Part shown: one piece after another, positions 12,280-25,212 of the stretch
How positions within the stretch are numbered: the first letter of the stretch is position 1
Layout: each line of letters opens with the position of its first letter
The notes under the pieces: model-generated
Database searches by the model: none
Told to the model about the DNA's origin: nothing
The model's input: the letters and a program-made list of their open reading frames with translations, nothing else
Assembly: GCF_000208745.1 (NCBI RefSeq)
Contig: NW_017234732.1
Span: 7,346-71,345, forward strand
Reading direction: 5' to 3'
Source: Theobroma cacao
Lineage: Eukaryota > Streptophyta > Magnoliopsida > Malvales > Malvaceae
DNA length: 64,000 bases
Made by a program: the position numbers and the translations under genes

Positions 12280-13132
12280 ACTTTCAGGTTCTAATGCAGT
12301 GCTTTCAATTTGAATAAGATTTTGACCATTTTCCAATCATAAATGGGCAAAGTAGTAAACATAAAAGTTGTATCTCGGCCTATTATCTTTCTAATGGTCC
12401 AAAAATCATGTCAATTGGACTTCTGTAGTGATAAATATGCTTGAAAAACTGAAACATATGCAAACTAGATTGTTTCTCGCTACAACGAGAAACTTGCTGT
12501 CATGCTTGCGACCTTGCTTGATTTTGACATATTTTTCACCCATTTAACTTCATGGATTGATCATGGGTTTTTGAAACACTATGAGGTTATTAATCAAAGT
12601 TTGAAATGAGGGGTTCTCAGTAAGAAATTAAATCAATTTCATTGTTTTTGAAACAAATGCATCAAGATTTCCAAGTTCTCCTTATCGATTACTTGTTCCC
12701 TTCTTATGTTCACTCACTGAGTTTTATATTCACGTTTTTAAACTTCATGTTTTCAAATCAGGAGGCAGTTAGTAACTAGGTCGAAGTGTCCCCATAGATT
12801 CGTCTCCTTGGTAGGTATCTCTGCAGTCAATAGCTGTACTTTCACTCGGGTCTCTCCGCTGAAAGTCGAGTATCCTTTTTGTTGTGTATAGACAAACCCG
12901 ATGTAAATTATTAAGATATATGTTTTAGACAATATATGTATATTGATTGTTAATGCCACTATAAGATGGCAATGGTTAGCATTATGTTGAATTGGAATTA
13001 TGAAATATAACTTTAGCAACTTTTGATGGAATGATGAACAGGTCATATAGATAGGCTTGCTTGGCCTTAGTGGGCTATGGCCATTGGGCCTATGCGCCGG
13101 TCATGGCTCGAGATTTGGGTCGTGACACCATT

Positions 13133-14047
13133 GCTGCCACAAACATCTTCACACAATCACAATTCAATTCCTTAAGAAATTCATAGATCAAACTCAAACT
13201 TTACTTACCTAAACTTTCCTTGAACCCCGTGAATCATCCACACTTTCTTCCTTACGGTTTCTAGGAGCAATGAAGCTTGATGATAGGAAAATAGCAAGTG
13301 AGAGCTCAAGGGTGCTCTAAAATCTCACAAAATCGAGCCCTCACTAAGTTTGCCTTTTTACTCAACTTTTTCTCTTGTCTGGGGTGGGAGCCTCACAAAG
13401 CTATTTTCCCTTCATTTCTCTTCTAAATGGGGTGGTTCTCAAGGAAAAACACACTTTATTTGCTTTCTTTTTGACATGGACGGACATAACAAGGAATAGG
13501 CTTGAAATGGCCTTGTAAACTTCCAATTCCCTTTCTATTTCTTTCATGGGTGATTGCCCAAGGAAATGGCAACATTTCCTTTCATTTCATCCCAATTCAC
13601 ATTTCATCCCATAATGTTTCATGCACATTTCCTTTACCAATATCCTTTGCCATCTCATGAACCAATAAGGCTTTATGCATTTTTCCAACCTTGAATCCTA
13701 TTTTAGCTCCCTCAAAACCAATAGGATTTCATGCAACTAAATTATTCTTTCTTTTTCTTATTAAATCAAATCAAGTATAATAATTATACCTTTTTCGTTA
13801 AATACCATGGGCTATCTTTGCCAAACCATGGTTTTCTTTCAAGTAAATACTCTTTGTTCTTTTTCTCTTTGTCATCCGTCACATGGTGGGGTCCCACATG
13901 TCCCCCACTAAGCTTTATCCTTTTTACATGTAATCATTTGCATGTAATAGTAACTTCACATGCAAATCTATCAAGCTAAGTAATCTCACTTGCATTTCAC
14001 TTGCATCCTACTTGAATTTCATCTTGCTTTTCATAATACAAATATAT
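13133..14047 (-). mobile_element. F3 LTR segment 4
   Basis: F3 sequence between F1 copy 2 and the inverted F1 copy 3. It is AT-rich with pyrimidine tracts. No supported coding region. Confidence 0.65.
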
Positions 14048-16533
14048 TGTCACTACCCAAATTTCGGGCCATGACCGGTGCATGGGCCCAATGGACGTAG
14101 CCCACTAAGCCCAAGCAAGCCTATTTATATAACCTGTCCAAGCAAGCCTAGTTATTAAAGTCACATTTCATAATTTTAATTCAAAATAATGCTAACCATT
14201 GCCATCTCGTAGTGGCATTTACAATCAAATGTACATATATTGTCTAAAACTAATATCTTAATAATTTACATAGGGTTTGTCTATACACAACAAAAAGGGA
14301 TACTTGATTTCCAACGAAGAGATTCAGCGAAAGTTCAGCTATTGAATGCCAAGATACCTACCAAGGAAACGAATCTACAAGGACACCTCGACCTAGTTAC
14401 CGGCTACCTCCTGATCTAAAAACATGAAGTTGAAAACAGTGAGTATAAATCCAATGAGTGAACAAAGGAAGGGAACAAGCAAATGATAAGGAACGTTTAA
14501 AGAAATCATGATGCACTTATTTAAAAAACAATGCAATTTAGTTTGATTCTTATTAAAAACCCCTCATTAAACCGTTAATGAGTTAATCCCTTGATAATGA
14601 AAGATCCATACATAACAAAGGATTTGAAGAATGAAAACTTTAGTGATATTCAAGCAAGTCAAATGAAACGACAGGTCCTCGTTGCAACGGAAAGGCATTC
14701 TTGCTGTAGCGAAATTTGGGCTTAAATTATCAGTTGGACGAGGGTTTCTCAACTGGCTGAGGGTTTCCCTCTAAAACCCCTCCTTTCAAACTTAATTAAA
14801 TAAATCCCTTAACGTTGGGAGTCCATGATAAACCGTGGTGTTAATGAAATAGAAAATGGGCAGCAACCAACAAGATAGCTTGCTGGACAGAAAGTTTCTC
14901 GTTGCAACAAGATTCAGGCGGTAAAATAGAAAGCTTCTCACTGGAGCAAGAATCAAGCCAATGTAACGCTCCAAACCAGAGAGTTTTTTGCTGTAGCGAG
15001 AATGAATCTTGTTGCAGCGAGAAACAGGACACCAACAACAAGTTTTCATTCTCTCAAGAAAAGGCCATGTAGCTACAAAGACAAGATCAACTTGAACATG
15101 CTTAGAAATTTCCAAGGTTTAACATGCAAGATTCACATGTATTACAACCATATACCATTCTCATGAACTCTCTATAACACACACACACACATATATATAT
15201 ATACATCATCATGCATACCATCCCACCATCATCAGCTCATGTGCACTCCCACACCGCACATAGCTGGGCCATCATCAGCTCATGTGCACTCCCACACGCA
15301 TATAGCTAGGTCATCATTATCACACAAAAAGGAACATCCAATGCATATTATACATATCAACATATTGTGATAACACATGAACCATTTATATGGTACATTT
15401 TCACAAGATAGAAATATTTCACCAAAGGCTTGTTCCCTAGTTATATTTTTAAAGAAAAGTTGGATAAAATCATTCAAATGTTTCACCCCAAATACATCTA
15501 CATTTCCAAAGAAATTTTGAAATGCAAGTTCACTCATCGGTATTCGTTAAATCTTTATTCAACTCAAACTTCTTCTAATGGTCCAAATGGGGTGGTGGGG
15601 CTTCGTTGGAACCTATCATCACCCTCAACCCAACTTGGCATTAATACTATTCCAAAGTTATTTTCTAAATTGAGTTCTACTAGTCATTCCTACTAGCTTC
15701 CAACTACCATTAAATGGCTATTATTTCCACTACTCTAGTCACACTAAAAATGATTAAACAATCTCAACAATAAAACACTCACAAATCAAATTACTAGACA
15801 TTATCAACAACTAAAAATAAATTTTAATTCACTACTCACCTTGGTAGCTTTGTAAATTTGAAATTCTTTCCAATAATTTTCAAGCTATTATAGAAACTCC
15901 CTCTTTCTCTCTCTAAAATATCTAGCTAGTGACAGAAAATATGGAAGTAAGACTTTTCAAGGGTTTTAAAGTGAGAGAGTGAAAGAGCACAAAGGTTCTA
16001 TGAAAAGGTACACAAAAGCATGAAAAGTGGAGCTAGCTTGAGAGAGTTATGGAAGCTTGAAGAAAACTCCCATGGAGGATGAAGAAACATGAGAGGGAAG
16101 AAGGAAGAAGAAGAATAAGCTGCTGGAAGATGATATTTATAGCTCAAACTTATCCAACTCCACTTAAATTACGAAAATGCCCTTAACAAGTTAGCTTATT
16201 CTCCTCTAATCCTTTATTCTATCTTTTTACTCTTTTAACACTGGGATAAGGTCCATAATAGTCTAGAAATACTCAGGTTCACAAAAATTTAAAAATTTTG
16301 ACCCGAGATGAAAAATGACCATTTTGCCCTTACCTTGGAAATCATCATTATTTTTATTTTCTTCATCATTTACCCTTATTTTCATCATTCATTTATGCCT
16401 TAGGCCTACTTAGGCCTTAATATTGTTTGAAAGCATACTTCTAGGGTCTTAATAAGGAAATGACGAAATTACCCCTAGTTTGGGTTATCGCGTCTACACT
16501 TAGTTACGGGCCTATAAGAGTCGAGGTCTCACA
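14048..16533 (-). mobile_element. F1 solo LTR, copy 3 (inverted)
   Basis: On the plus strand it reads TGTCACTACCCAAATTTCGG at the left and GAGTCGAGGTCTCACA at the right, the reverse complement of the F1 ends. Flanks are TATAT at 14043-14047 and 16534-16538, a matching but low-complexity target duplication. The reversed landmarks are present: TATA box (ATATTTATAG at about 16133), donor-like GTGAGT as ACTCAC at 15834-15839, and a palindrome cluster at about 14685-15030. The minisatellite region differs from copies 1 and 2, with two units around ATCATCAGCTCATGTGCACT at about 15228-15310. No second LTR is near. Confidence 0.88.
16133..16142 (-). promoter_or_regulatory. Predicted TATA box of F1 LTR copy 3
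   Basis: ATATTTATAG on the plus strand is CTATAAATAT on the minus strand, at the homologous place in the inverted LTR. Confidence 0.6.
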
Positions 16534-17130
16534 TATATATACATCAAATACTCTCTTAACTTTTCATTATTTACAATTGGGTCCTTCCATCATTCCTTTA
16601 TTTTCAATTCTCTTCTATTTTTCTTCCATTGTACTTGTTCAAATAAAATGTCAAATTCATACTCCACCAAGGTGTGACCATAATATTTAAATATATACTT
16701 ACTCTTTCTTACTTTAATTTAATAAAGGCACGTGGGCTCCACTAAAGCTTCCTTTCTTCGAACTATTTCTTACTTCCACTCTTCCACTTAGACAAATTGT
16801 ACAAATCACACGTTCTTCATGTAATATAACCAATTTGACTATTTTAATATTATTTTATCTAAAAATTATTATTTTATTTCAAAATTTTCCTCTAGCCTTC
16901 TAGGGTTCCAAAACATCTTACTTTGGCCCGGTTTAGCTCTATAACACCTTTCTAACTCCACAACTTTGACTTCAATAAGATATTATTATCTTATTATTAT
17001 TTTATCACATACAAAATATTTTATTCTAAAATATTCCTTTCACCCTTCAACACTCTTAAACACTTTAATTAACCTCAATTGGTATCCAATAAGCTCTATT
17101 AGCCACCATATCAAAGTACGGGGTGTTACA
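16534..17130 (-). mobile_element. F3 LTR segment 5 (terminal piece)
   Basis: The last part of F3, ending TACGGGGTGTTACA and joining the satellite at AAAACCACTT. On the minus strand it would begin TGTAACACCCCGTAC, a form common for plant LTR starts. No coding content. Confidence 0.7.
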
Positions 17131-19109
17131 AAAACCACTTAAAATGAGTGACAAGGCATTCGAAGGCATGAATGACTATTAATGGGCTTTTCTTGTGAAT
17201 GGATGGCTTTCGCTTCACGTTTCTCAAATTGAACATTCAATTGAGATCTACTTTGACCAGAAATGAAAAAAGAATTCAGTCCAAAATCATTTATAAAGTT
17301 ATAAAACCATTTAAAAAGAGTAACAAGGCCTTCGAAGGCATGAGTGACTATAAATAGACTTTTCTTATCAATGGATGGCTTGAGCTTCATGTTTTCTAAT
17401 GCAAAAATTCAATTATGATATGTTTTAATTAGAAATGTAAAAAAATTCAATTTAAAATCATTTGTTAAGTTATAAAATCACTTAAAGTGAGTAACTAGGC
17501 TTTCAAAGGCATGAGTGACAAAAAATAGATTTTTGTTGTCAATGGATGGCTTTTGCTTCACACTTCCCAATGCAAACATCCAATTATATTCCATTTCAAT
17601 GAAAAATGAAAAAAATTCAATTTAAAATCATTTTAAAATGTTATAAAACCACTTAAAATGAGTGACAAGGCATTTGAAGGCATGAGTGACTATACATAGA
17701 CTTTTCTTGTTAGTGGGTGGCTTTTGCTACATGTTAACTGATGCAAACATCCAATTATAATCTGTTTCAATAAAAAATGAAAAAAATTTCAATTTAAAAT
17801 CATTTATATGATTAAAAAATCATTTAAAGTGAGTAACAAGGCATTCGAAGGCATGAGTGAGTATAAATGGACTTTGCTTCTTAATGGATAGCTTTCGCTT
17901 CACATTTCTTGATGTAAACATTCAATTATGTTCTGTTTTAACCAGAAATGTAAAAAAAATTCAATTCAAAATCATTTATAAAGTTCTAAAACAACTTAAA
18001 GTGAGTAACTAGGATTTTGAAGGCATGAGCAACTATAAATGGACTTTTCTTGTCATTGGATGGCTTTCACTTCACGTTTCTCAATGTGAACATTGAATTG
18101 TGATCTGTTTTAGCCAAAAATAAAAAACATTCAATTTAAAATCATTTATAAAATTATAAAACCACTTAAATCTAATAATAAGGCCTTCGAAGGCATGAAT
18201 GGCTATAAATGCACTTTTCTTCTCAATGGATGGCTTTCACTTCACGTTTCTCAATGCGAATATCCATTGATGATATGTTTTAACCAAAAATGAAGAAAAA
18301 ATCAATTGAAAATGATTTATAAAGTTATAAAACCACTTAAAATGAGTGAGAAGGCATTCAAAGGCATGAGTGAATGTAAATGGACTTTTCTTGTGAATGG
18401 ATGGCTTTCACTTCATCTTTTTAGAAGCGAACATTCAATTGTGATCTGCTTTGACCAGAAATTAAAAAAAATTCGGTTTAAAATCATTTATAAAGTTATA
18501 AAACCATTTAAAGCGAGTAACAAGGCTTTCGAAGGCATGAGTAACTATAAATGGACTTTTTTTGTCAATGGATGGCTTACGCTTCATGTTTTCCAATGCG
18601 AACATTCAATTATGATATTTTTAATTAGAAATGTAAAAAAATTCAATTAAAAATCATTTATAAAGTTATAAAACCACTTAAAGTGAGCAACTAGGATTTC
18701 AAAGGCATGAGTGATAAAAAATAGACTTTTGTTGTCAATGGATGGCTTTTGCTTCACGTTTCTTGATGCAAACATTCAATTATATTCTGTTTCAATGAAA
18801 AATGAAAAAAAAATCAATTTAAAATCATTCTAAAATGTTATAAAACCACTTAAAATGAGTGATAAGGCATTCGAAGGCATGAGTGACTATACATAGACTG
18901 TTCTTGTCAGTGGGTGGCTTCTGCTATACGTTTATTGCTGCGATCATCCAAGTATGATTTGTTTTAACCAAAAATAAAAAAATTTTGATTTATAATCATT
19001 AATATGACTAAAAAGCCATTTAAAGCGAATAACAAGGCATTCAAAGGCATGAGTGACTAAGTTTGTCAATGGATGACTTTCACTTCATGTTTTCGAATGT
19101 GAACATTTA
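17131..19109. repeat. Satellite block S2 (7-monomer higher-order repeat)
   Basis: Monomers of about 170 bp in the order B-A-G-B2-D-C-E-B-A-G-B2-D. Subtype G is marked by GTGACAAAAAATAG in place of GTGACTATAAATGG and recurs at about 17517 and 18713, 1196 bp apart or seven monomers. Subtype D carries ATGACTAAAAAACCATTTAA. The block is cut by the F1 element after GAACATTTA. The last five bases (19105-19109) are the left target duplication of that element. Confidence 0.93.
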
Positions 19110-21500
19110 TGAGACCTCAAACTTCACAGACATGTAGCGGAGGTAGACCCTATGATGTGGAGCAGGGGTAGTTTGGTCATTTTCTTGGTGAGCTCCTAAA
19201 AGTGGGTTTTCTAATATTATTAAGGCCTAAGTAAGCCTAAGACATAAATGAATGATGAAAATAAGGATAAAATGACGAAGGAAATAAATAATGATGATTT
19301 CCAAAGTATGGGCAAAATGGTCATTTTCCATCTCGGGTCGAAATTTTTAAGTTTTCGTGAACTTGAGTATTTCTAGACTATTATGGACTTTATCTTAGTG
19401 TCAAAGGAGTAAAATGATTGCATAAAGGATTGGAGGAAGACAAAGCTAACTTGTTAAGGGCATTTTCATAATTTAAGTGAGGTTTGGATAAGCTTAGGCT
19501 ATAAATATCTCATTTCTCCAGCAGCTTCCTCATTTTTCCAGCAGCTTCTTATTCTTCTTCCTCCCATCTCACTTTTCTTCATCTTCCATGGAAGCTTGTT
19601 TTGAAACCTCCATAAATTCTCTCAAGTTAGCCCCAATTTTCATGCTTTTGTGCACTTTTTCATAGAACCTTTTTTGCTCTTTCACTCTCTCACCTTAAAA
19701 CCCTTAAAAAGTCTTACTCCCATACTTTCTTTCACTAGTTAGGTGTTTTAGAGAGAGAAAAAAAGAGAGAGCTTCTATAATAGCTTGAAAATTCTTGGAA
19801 AAGAATTCACTTACAAAGCTACCAAGGTGAGTAATGAAGTAGAGTTGATTTTTAAGTTGTTGAGAATGGCTAGTGGATAGATTTGTGAATGTTTTGTAGT
19901 TGAGGTTATTTATTCATCTTTAGTGTGATTAGAATAGAGAAAGTAAATAAGCCACTTAATGGCAATTGGAAGCTAGTAAGGAATTGCGTTGTGGAATGTG
20001 ACTATGATGAATCCATGTGCCCTGTGTTATGTTGATATATATATGTCTAAATATATATGATATGTATTGATAGTAATATTGTTTGTAATTATAACTGAGC
20101 ATGTGCGTGATGTGGGGGAGCACATGCCGATAATGATGTGGGCGAGAGTGCATGTGATGATATTGAAATGTACGAGTAGGGAGTGCAAGTTATGATGATA
20201 TTGCATTGTGTGTGTAGGGAATGCACATGAGCTGAGTGTGGCAGAATGGTATGCATGATGATGTATGCATATATATATATATATATGTTATAGAAAGTTT
20301 ATGAAAATATTTTTGATTGTGTGGTATGTTGGCATTGTTAATTGCTCTCAAATTGCTTTTCATTTTAGCAAGAAATTGGCTTCTTGATGTAACAATACCC
20401 TTTTTAACTAAATTGCTATGTTTATTGCTGCAGCGAGATCCATTCTCGCTTCAGTGAGAAACTCTCGGGTTGGAAGGGGTTACACTGGCCTGGTGCTCAC
20501 TGCCGTGAGAATGTATTCTCGTTATAGCGAGAAATTTTCTATAGCTTCTCACTGCAGTGAAAATGTATTCTCGCTGCAACGAGAAACCCTCGGGTGATTC
20601 CAAAATTCTTGTGTAGTACTCTTACTTTGACAAAGATTTTGACAACTTTCTGGTCAGAATTGGGCAAAGTGGTAAGCATCAAAGTTTTATCCCAACCTCT
20701 TAGATTTCTAATGATCCAAAAATCATGTCAATTGGACTTGTGTAGTGGGATATATGCTGGAGAAACCGAAAGATATGCAAACTGAGACTATTTCTTGCTA
20801 CAGTGAGAAACTTGCTGTCATGCTTGCTACCTTGCTTGATTTTGACATATTTTTCACCCATTTAACTTCATGGATTGATCATTGGTTTTTGGAACACTAT
20901 AAGGTTATTAATCAAAGTTTGAAATGAGGGGTTTTTAGTAAGAAATTAAATCAATTGCATTGTTTTTGAAACAAGTGCATCATGATTTCTAAGTTCTCCT
21001 TATCGATTGCTTGTTCCCTTCTTATGTTCACTCACTGAGTTTTATACTCACATTTTTAAACTTCATGTTTTTAGATTCGGAGGTAGTTGGGATCTAGATT
21101 GAGTGTCCACGTATGCTCATCTTCTTGGTAGGTACTATGGCATCTCAATAGTAGTACCTTCACTTTAAGTCACTTTGCTAGCAATTGAGAGTCTTTTGTC
21201 TATGTACACGTATATGTAATGTAAACTACTAAGAGTCATGTTATAAATGAAGTATGTATATGTTGGATTGATGATGATGCCCTTATGAGACGGCAATGAA
21301 TGATAGTACTTTGAGATAATACAAATATGAATATTCGGTTGCTATAAAATATTATTGAAACATTCATCGTTGAGAATTACAACACATGGTTTTAAAGATG
21401 AAGGATGGAATGAGGAACAAGATCTCATAAAGAGGCTTGTTTGGGCCTAGTGGGCTATGCCCATTGAGCCCATGCGCTGGTCATGGCTTGGGCTATGACA
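19110..21500 (+). mobile_element. 5' LTR of the full-length F1 element
   Basis: It starts TGAGACCTC and ends GGGCTATGACA. Compared with the 3' LTR it lacks about 285 bp, the segment at about 26990-27274 of the 3' copy. It also has fewer minisatellite units. The TATA box (about 19499), donor-like AAG/GTGAGT (about 19826/19827) and the palindrome cluster (about 20425-20590, 20785-20815) are kept. Confidence 0.92.
19499..19507 (+). promoter_or_regulatory. Predicted TATA box of the F1 5' LTR
   Basis: CTATAAATA, homologous to the TATA boxes of the solo F1 LTRs. This is the copy that would drive the element's genomic RNA. Confidence 0.6.
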
Positions 21501-21504
21501 AAGG

Positions 21505-21516
21505 TGATATCAGAGC
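21505..21516 (+). other. Primer-binding site (initiator-Met tRNA type)
   Basis: TGATATCAGAGC lies 4 bp downstream of the LTR end TGACA. It differs by one base from the TGGTATCAGAGC complement of the plant tRNA-iMet 3' end that is standard in plant LTR retrotransposons. Confidence 0.85.
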
Positions 21517-21712
21517 TCTAGGTTTAGTTTAGTCCTAAAGATTCTTATGTCAGTCATCGGAGTTGTCGGAGTTATTGTAGAGTCTTGTTTATAGGTTATG
21601 ACTGCAGCACAAGTCATAGACAAGAGGCTATATGAACTCCTATTCCTAGTAACCTACCCTCTTGATAACATTACGTAAAAGGTCACAAATGATGTCGTTG
21701 TCTAGTTTTGAG

Positions 21713-21784
21713 ATGCCACCCGAGACACGAGCTATTGTTGGAAAGATTTTAAGCAAATGCTTCTAATGAAAGGTTAATGTAATA
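21713..21784 (+). pseudogene. gag N-terminal remnant of the F1 element
   Basis: The frame from ATG at 21713 reads MPPETRAIVGKIL and then breaks within about 17 codons. The same start (MPPVTRASV) is visible on the minus strand of element X at 54874, so both families share it. An MPP-TRA-like opening is common for Gag of plant Ty3/gypsy elements. This is inference from position and resemblance. Confidence 0.45.
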
Positions 21785-24700
21785 ACAAATCCCTCCGATT
21801 AAAGATAGAGGAAATTGTAGCTGGACTAATAGGTTCGTAAAGACTTATTCATTCAGTGAAGTTATAATTTGAGCCCATAATTGTCAATGGGAAGAAATTG
21901 GAGGACATTGGATCATTATTGAAGTCAACATAAAGGAACACGTACGATAATGGTAATAAGGGCACACTTTGACTGGAATGAATAGTGATGGTTGTAATTT
22001 ACTTGGAGTTTATAGATCTAAGTATTGAGGAAGGTGTAAACTAATGTTTATGTGCACGAAGGTAAGTGCACTATGTTAAATTAACTTGTCATGACCCTAT
22101 AGAAATAGTGTGGGCTTTTGAAATATTTTGTTAGCGTATAAGTGTCGACTATGTTCATAGTAGCTTAGATGGAGCTGGTTTTGATTTCAATTAAGTAATT
22201 GCAAGACCCAAAGGCTCGATTTGAACAATTATGGTTTGTAGTTATAAGTACATGAATTAGCTTAACGGTGAAATTTAGTGACTATTATAATTTATGCATA
22301 GTCATCAAGTGAAAGGTTGGTAAACAAATTTTCTCTGTGGAGGAGCATGAACTTTGTTATGCTCTGCGTGAGGTCAAAGGATTAAAGGACTAGTTGTGGA
22401 TTTGATAGCTTGAAGTTAAATGACTGAGAGATGTTGAATCTAGTCTAAATGCCATATGGAGTTCTGTATTTGAGTTTGATATTCCAATTGCTTTAACGAT
22501 CAATTTAAAAGTCTATTGGGTTTTGTATGCAATCTATGATAAAATTGATCAGTTCCAAATGTGATCTCCATAAAGGTAAAGGATTTAGGAAATATCAATT
22601 TTTGGATAAGTTCTAAGAGGGAGTTTCTACATCCTAAGTTTAAGAATTTTTGATTTTATAGCTGCAAGGGCGAAATGCAACAGTTAAGTAAATCATTCAC
22701 TTTATAAATGTAATTGGTTAAGGATTGGTGAGTAAAGTTAAGATCTTAACACTAACTGGTGTACAACTTTATGTTTAGGTGTTTAAGAGTTATTTGGAAA
22801 CAATTGTCTAATCAAGTTGCATTAAAATGTTATGGTAAAGGTATACGATCATTAGTAGTGGAATATGCCTAAAGGATGATCTTGGCATACCACAAAAGGT
22901 GAAATGTGGAGTAGACATGTCAAAATTGAGGAAAGTAAGAAAGGGGTTCTTAGACATGGTAATGGATGTTGACATTTAAATGGATGTGTATATGTATATG
23001 TGGAGTTACTCATGTCATTGGTGGAAACAAAGAATTGTTCTTAGCGACTTGAGATTTGAACACAATATGCCCGGTGGGTTGCATAGGTGGTATTATAAGA
23101 TACTAAATTGACATAATGTACTATATTGGAAATAATTATGAAAATAGGGGAGGAATAAATTCTAGAATTTTGAAGTAATGACGTGAGCATAAGTAGAATG
23201 ATCAAGATAGACAAAACTCATGATGATACTAAGTCGAAGTGGTTAAACTATTTGAGTTATAAGATAAGAAAGACAACTAGTTATGAATGCTAAGGAATTG
23301 TGGAACACTAGAAGTAGTGAATAATTATGTGTGCGGTGTTATATGTACATGGTGAATTCATTATACAATATGGAAAGATTGTCCTAAGGTGGGATTTATT
23401 GATTGTTGACAAGTGTTAAGGGATGAGATGAATTTGAAGTATTGGCTTGGCTTATTATATGTGATAAATACAAAAGAATATAAATGGTTATGGAAATCGT
23501 GACATAAGCTTGGAGAAAAACCAAACGGTCGAGGATGATCAATGTAGTAACCTTAAATGTAGATGAATAGCGTTGATTAAGTAAACTCTAGCAGCCACCG
23601 TGCCGCAGTAGGAGCACCTCATGTCTAGGACTCACGAATAAGATGTAAAGGGCATGAAGTTGAATTTACAAGCTGAATTATGGTCCTTGGACTTGAAGTT
23701 AAGCTTCATTAATTAGAGTTTTAAGGTTTTGGAAAAGTATTTATATGAATGAATTGGAAAGTTTCTTTATCGCCTTATATTTTGACATGTAGGTAAATGA
23801 GACAAGAGATTAAGCCTTGTTAAAGGCTAAGGAAAGAGTGAATGAAAAGTAATGTAAATAATGGGAGGAATATGGATGTTGCTATGATGAACATAAGAAG
23901 CTTAAGAATAATCAATGCAAATATACTAAGATAGTTGTGTGGTCCAAATTAAAGACAAGGAAGCCTTGGGAGATTTGAAAATAATGTCCATTGGAATCGA
24001 TGAGGTTGAATGTCATTGGGCATACATTGGATTGTTAAAGTTATGAGTGGTTTTGAAGGTAAGCTCTTGATTGTTTAAGTCCTCAACTGAATTCCACCAA
24101 AGGATGTGTTTAAGTGTTTTGGAAGTATATTGAAAAGCATAAGAGAATATATTAGTTAACTTGCCATAAAAGGATCGAAATGGCATGGCCATGAGAGGCT
24201 CGTGAGCAACTAAGCAATGTATAGGTAAATGTGCAAGGGAGCTATGATTGGTAGGTAAGAGTAAAACTTTAATGATGGGATAGCGTTCATTGCTTTAGGC
24301 AATGACCCATAAGTTATGGGCTTGTATCCACTTTGTGAACACTTTGGTGAGATAATTTGAAGGGGTTCTCACAATGTGAAAACATTAAAGCTCAAGGAGC
24401 TAATAGGTATATAGTGACGTTAGTGTTCGTAACTGATATGTCATGTAGTACAAAGGTACGCTGCAAGTCTAAGAATGATTGGAAATGTTGGTTCGAGGCA
24501 ATGATTATTTTGCCATTATGTAGGCCCGATAATGTTATGATCTCGTTACGCTTGTGGAGGCAGAGTATACAATGGTAAAAAGTGTTTCCCTCACATGTGT
24601 TATTTCATTTTGAGTAATTATCAAAATAGAGTACCTGATAAGGGTAAGCAAGAATTGAACTATGCTTTAAATGCTTAGTGAATAATGGCGATATGCTCTA

Positions 24701-25182
24701 GTTAATTGATATTACCCTTGGTGAGGAAATAGTAGTACACAACGGGATTCGTAGAGATCTACTTGGGAAAAAAATGATGATTTGATATTTCAAGTAAGCA
24801 TGTGCGAGTAAAGATTTTGGTAATAATCCATGATTTAGAGTCAGGATACAAAAATATGAATCGGGACTAAGTAATGTCGAGATGACATAAGAATATAACA
24901 TATATGTTGGAAGTACGAAAGACAATTAAGAAGTAAAGAAGACTTTTAAGGATTGTGGTATAGCAAAAATGTAATGATCAAGTAAAGATAAATTTGAAAG
25001 ATCAATAAACTAGTAAGGCATACATGGATACTGGAGGGCAACTTGATGAAAATGATAATTAGTGATTGTGACATGTTTATGACAATGTAGCGTAAGGATG
25101 AACAGTAGGATGAAGCTTACACATATGATTAGAAATGATAAGAAAAGAGTATAAGCATGTAAATTATGTGAAGTTATGCATA

Positions 25183-25212
25183 GGCACAATGAGAATCTGT
25201 GTGGATTACATA
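25183..25212 (+). pseudogene. Possible reverse transcriptase scrap
   Basis: The forward frame gives GTMRICVDYI, which resembles the conserved (G)xMRxCVDYRxLN block of Ty3/gypsy reverse transcriptases. The frame does not extend usefully on either side. Its distance from the chromodomain indicates deletion of the rest of RT, RNase H and integrase. Confidence 0.35.

Larger units (their letters stand above)
10570..13127 (+). mobile_element. F1 solo LTR, copy 2
   Basis: It starts TGTGAGACCTTG and ends GGGTCGTGACA. It has a perfect target duplication CCATT at 10565-10569 and 13128-13132. It carries the same landmarks as copy 1: TATA box at about 10971, donor-like AAG/GTGAGT at 11283/11284, three 37-bp minisatellite units (11821-11931), and a palindrome cluster (about 12137-12495) that includes the perfect 18-mer TTCTCGCTGCAGCGAGAA at 12262-12279. 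The acceptor-like AG of copy 1 is mutated here (TTTTCAAATC). Confidence 0.92.
3307..17130 (-). mobile_element. F3 solo LTR, host of four nested solo LTRs
   Basis: The left end reads TGTAACGATCC and the right end GGGGTGTTACA, so the element has TG...CA termini and a short inverted TGTAAC/GTTACA. The satellite flanks are AAAAT on the left and AAAAC on the right, a 5-bp target duplication with one mismatch, and the satellite continues in phase on the right. Subtracting the four inner insertions leaves about 3.4 kb with no internal duplication, PBS, PPT or pol, so a solo LTR is the simplest reading. The minus orientation is inferred from the resemblance of TGTAACACCCC to common plant LTR starts and from the position of the GTGAGTCTCACAGACTCAGT stretch, which sits near the 3' end of the other LTR families here. 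Confidence 0.75.

Noticed and set aside
14048..16533. Inverted F1 copy 3 as the partner LTR of copy 1 or 2
   Set aside because: Each of the three has its own target duplication, and their orientation differs, so they are independent solo LTRs.
20594..20927. Conserved 60-63 codon frames in the F1 LTRs (also at 28131)
   Set aside because: They occur in the two LTRs of one element because the LTRs are copies. No family resemblance is seen and the solo LTRs do not keep them.
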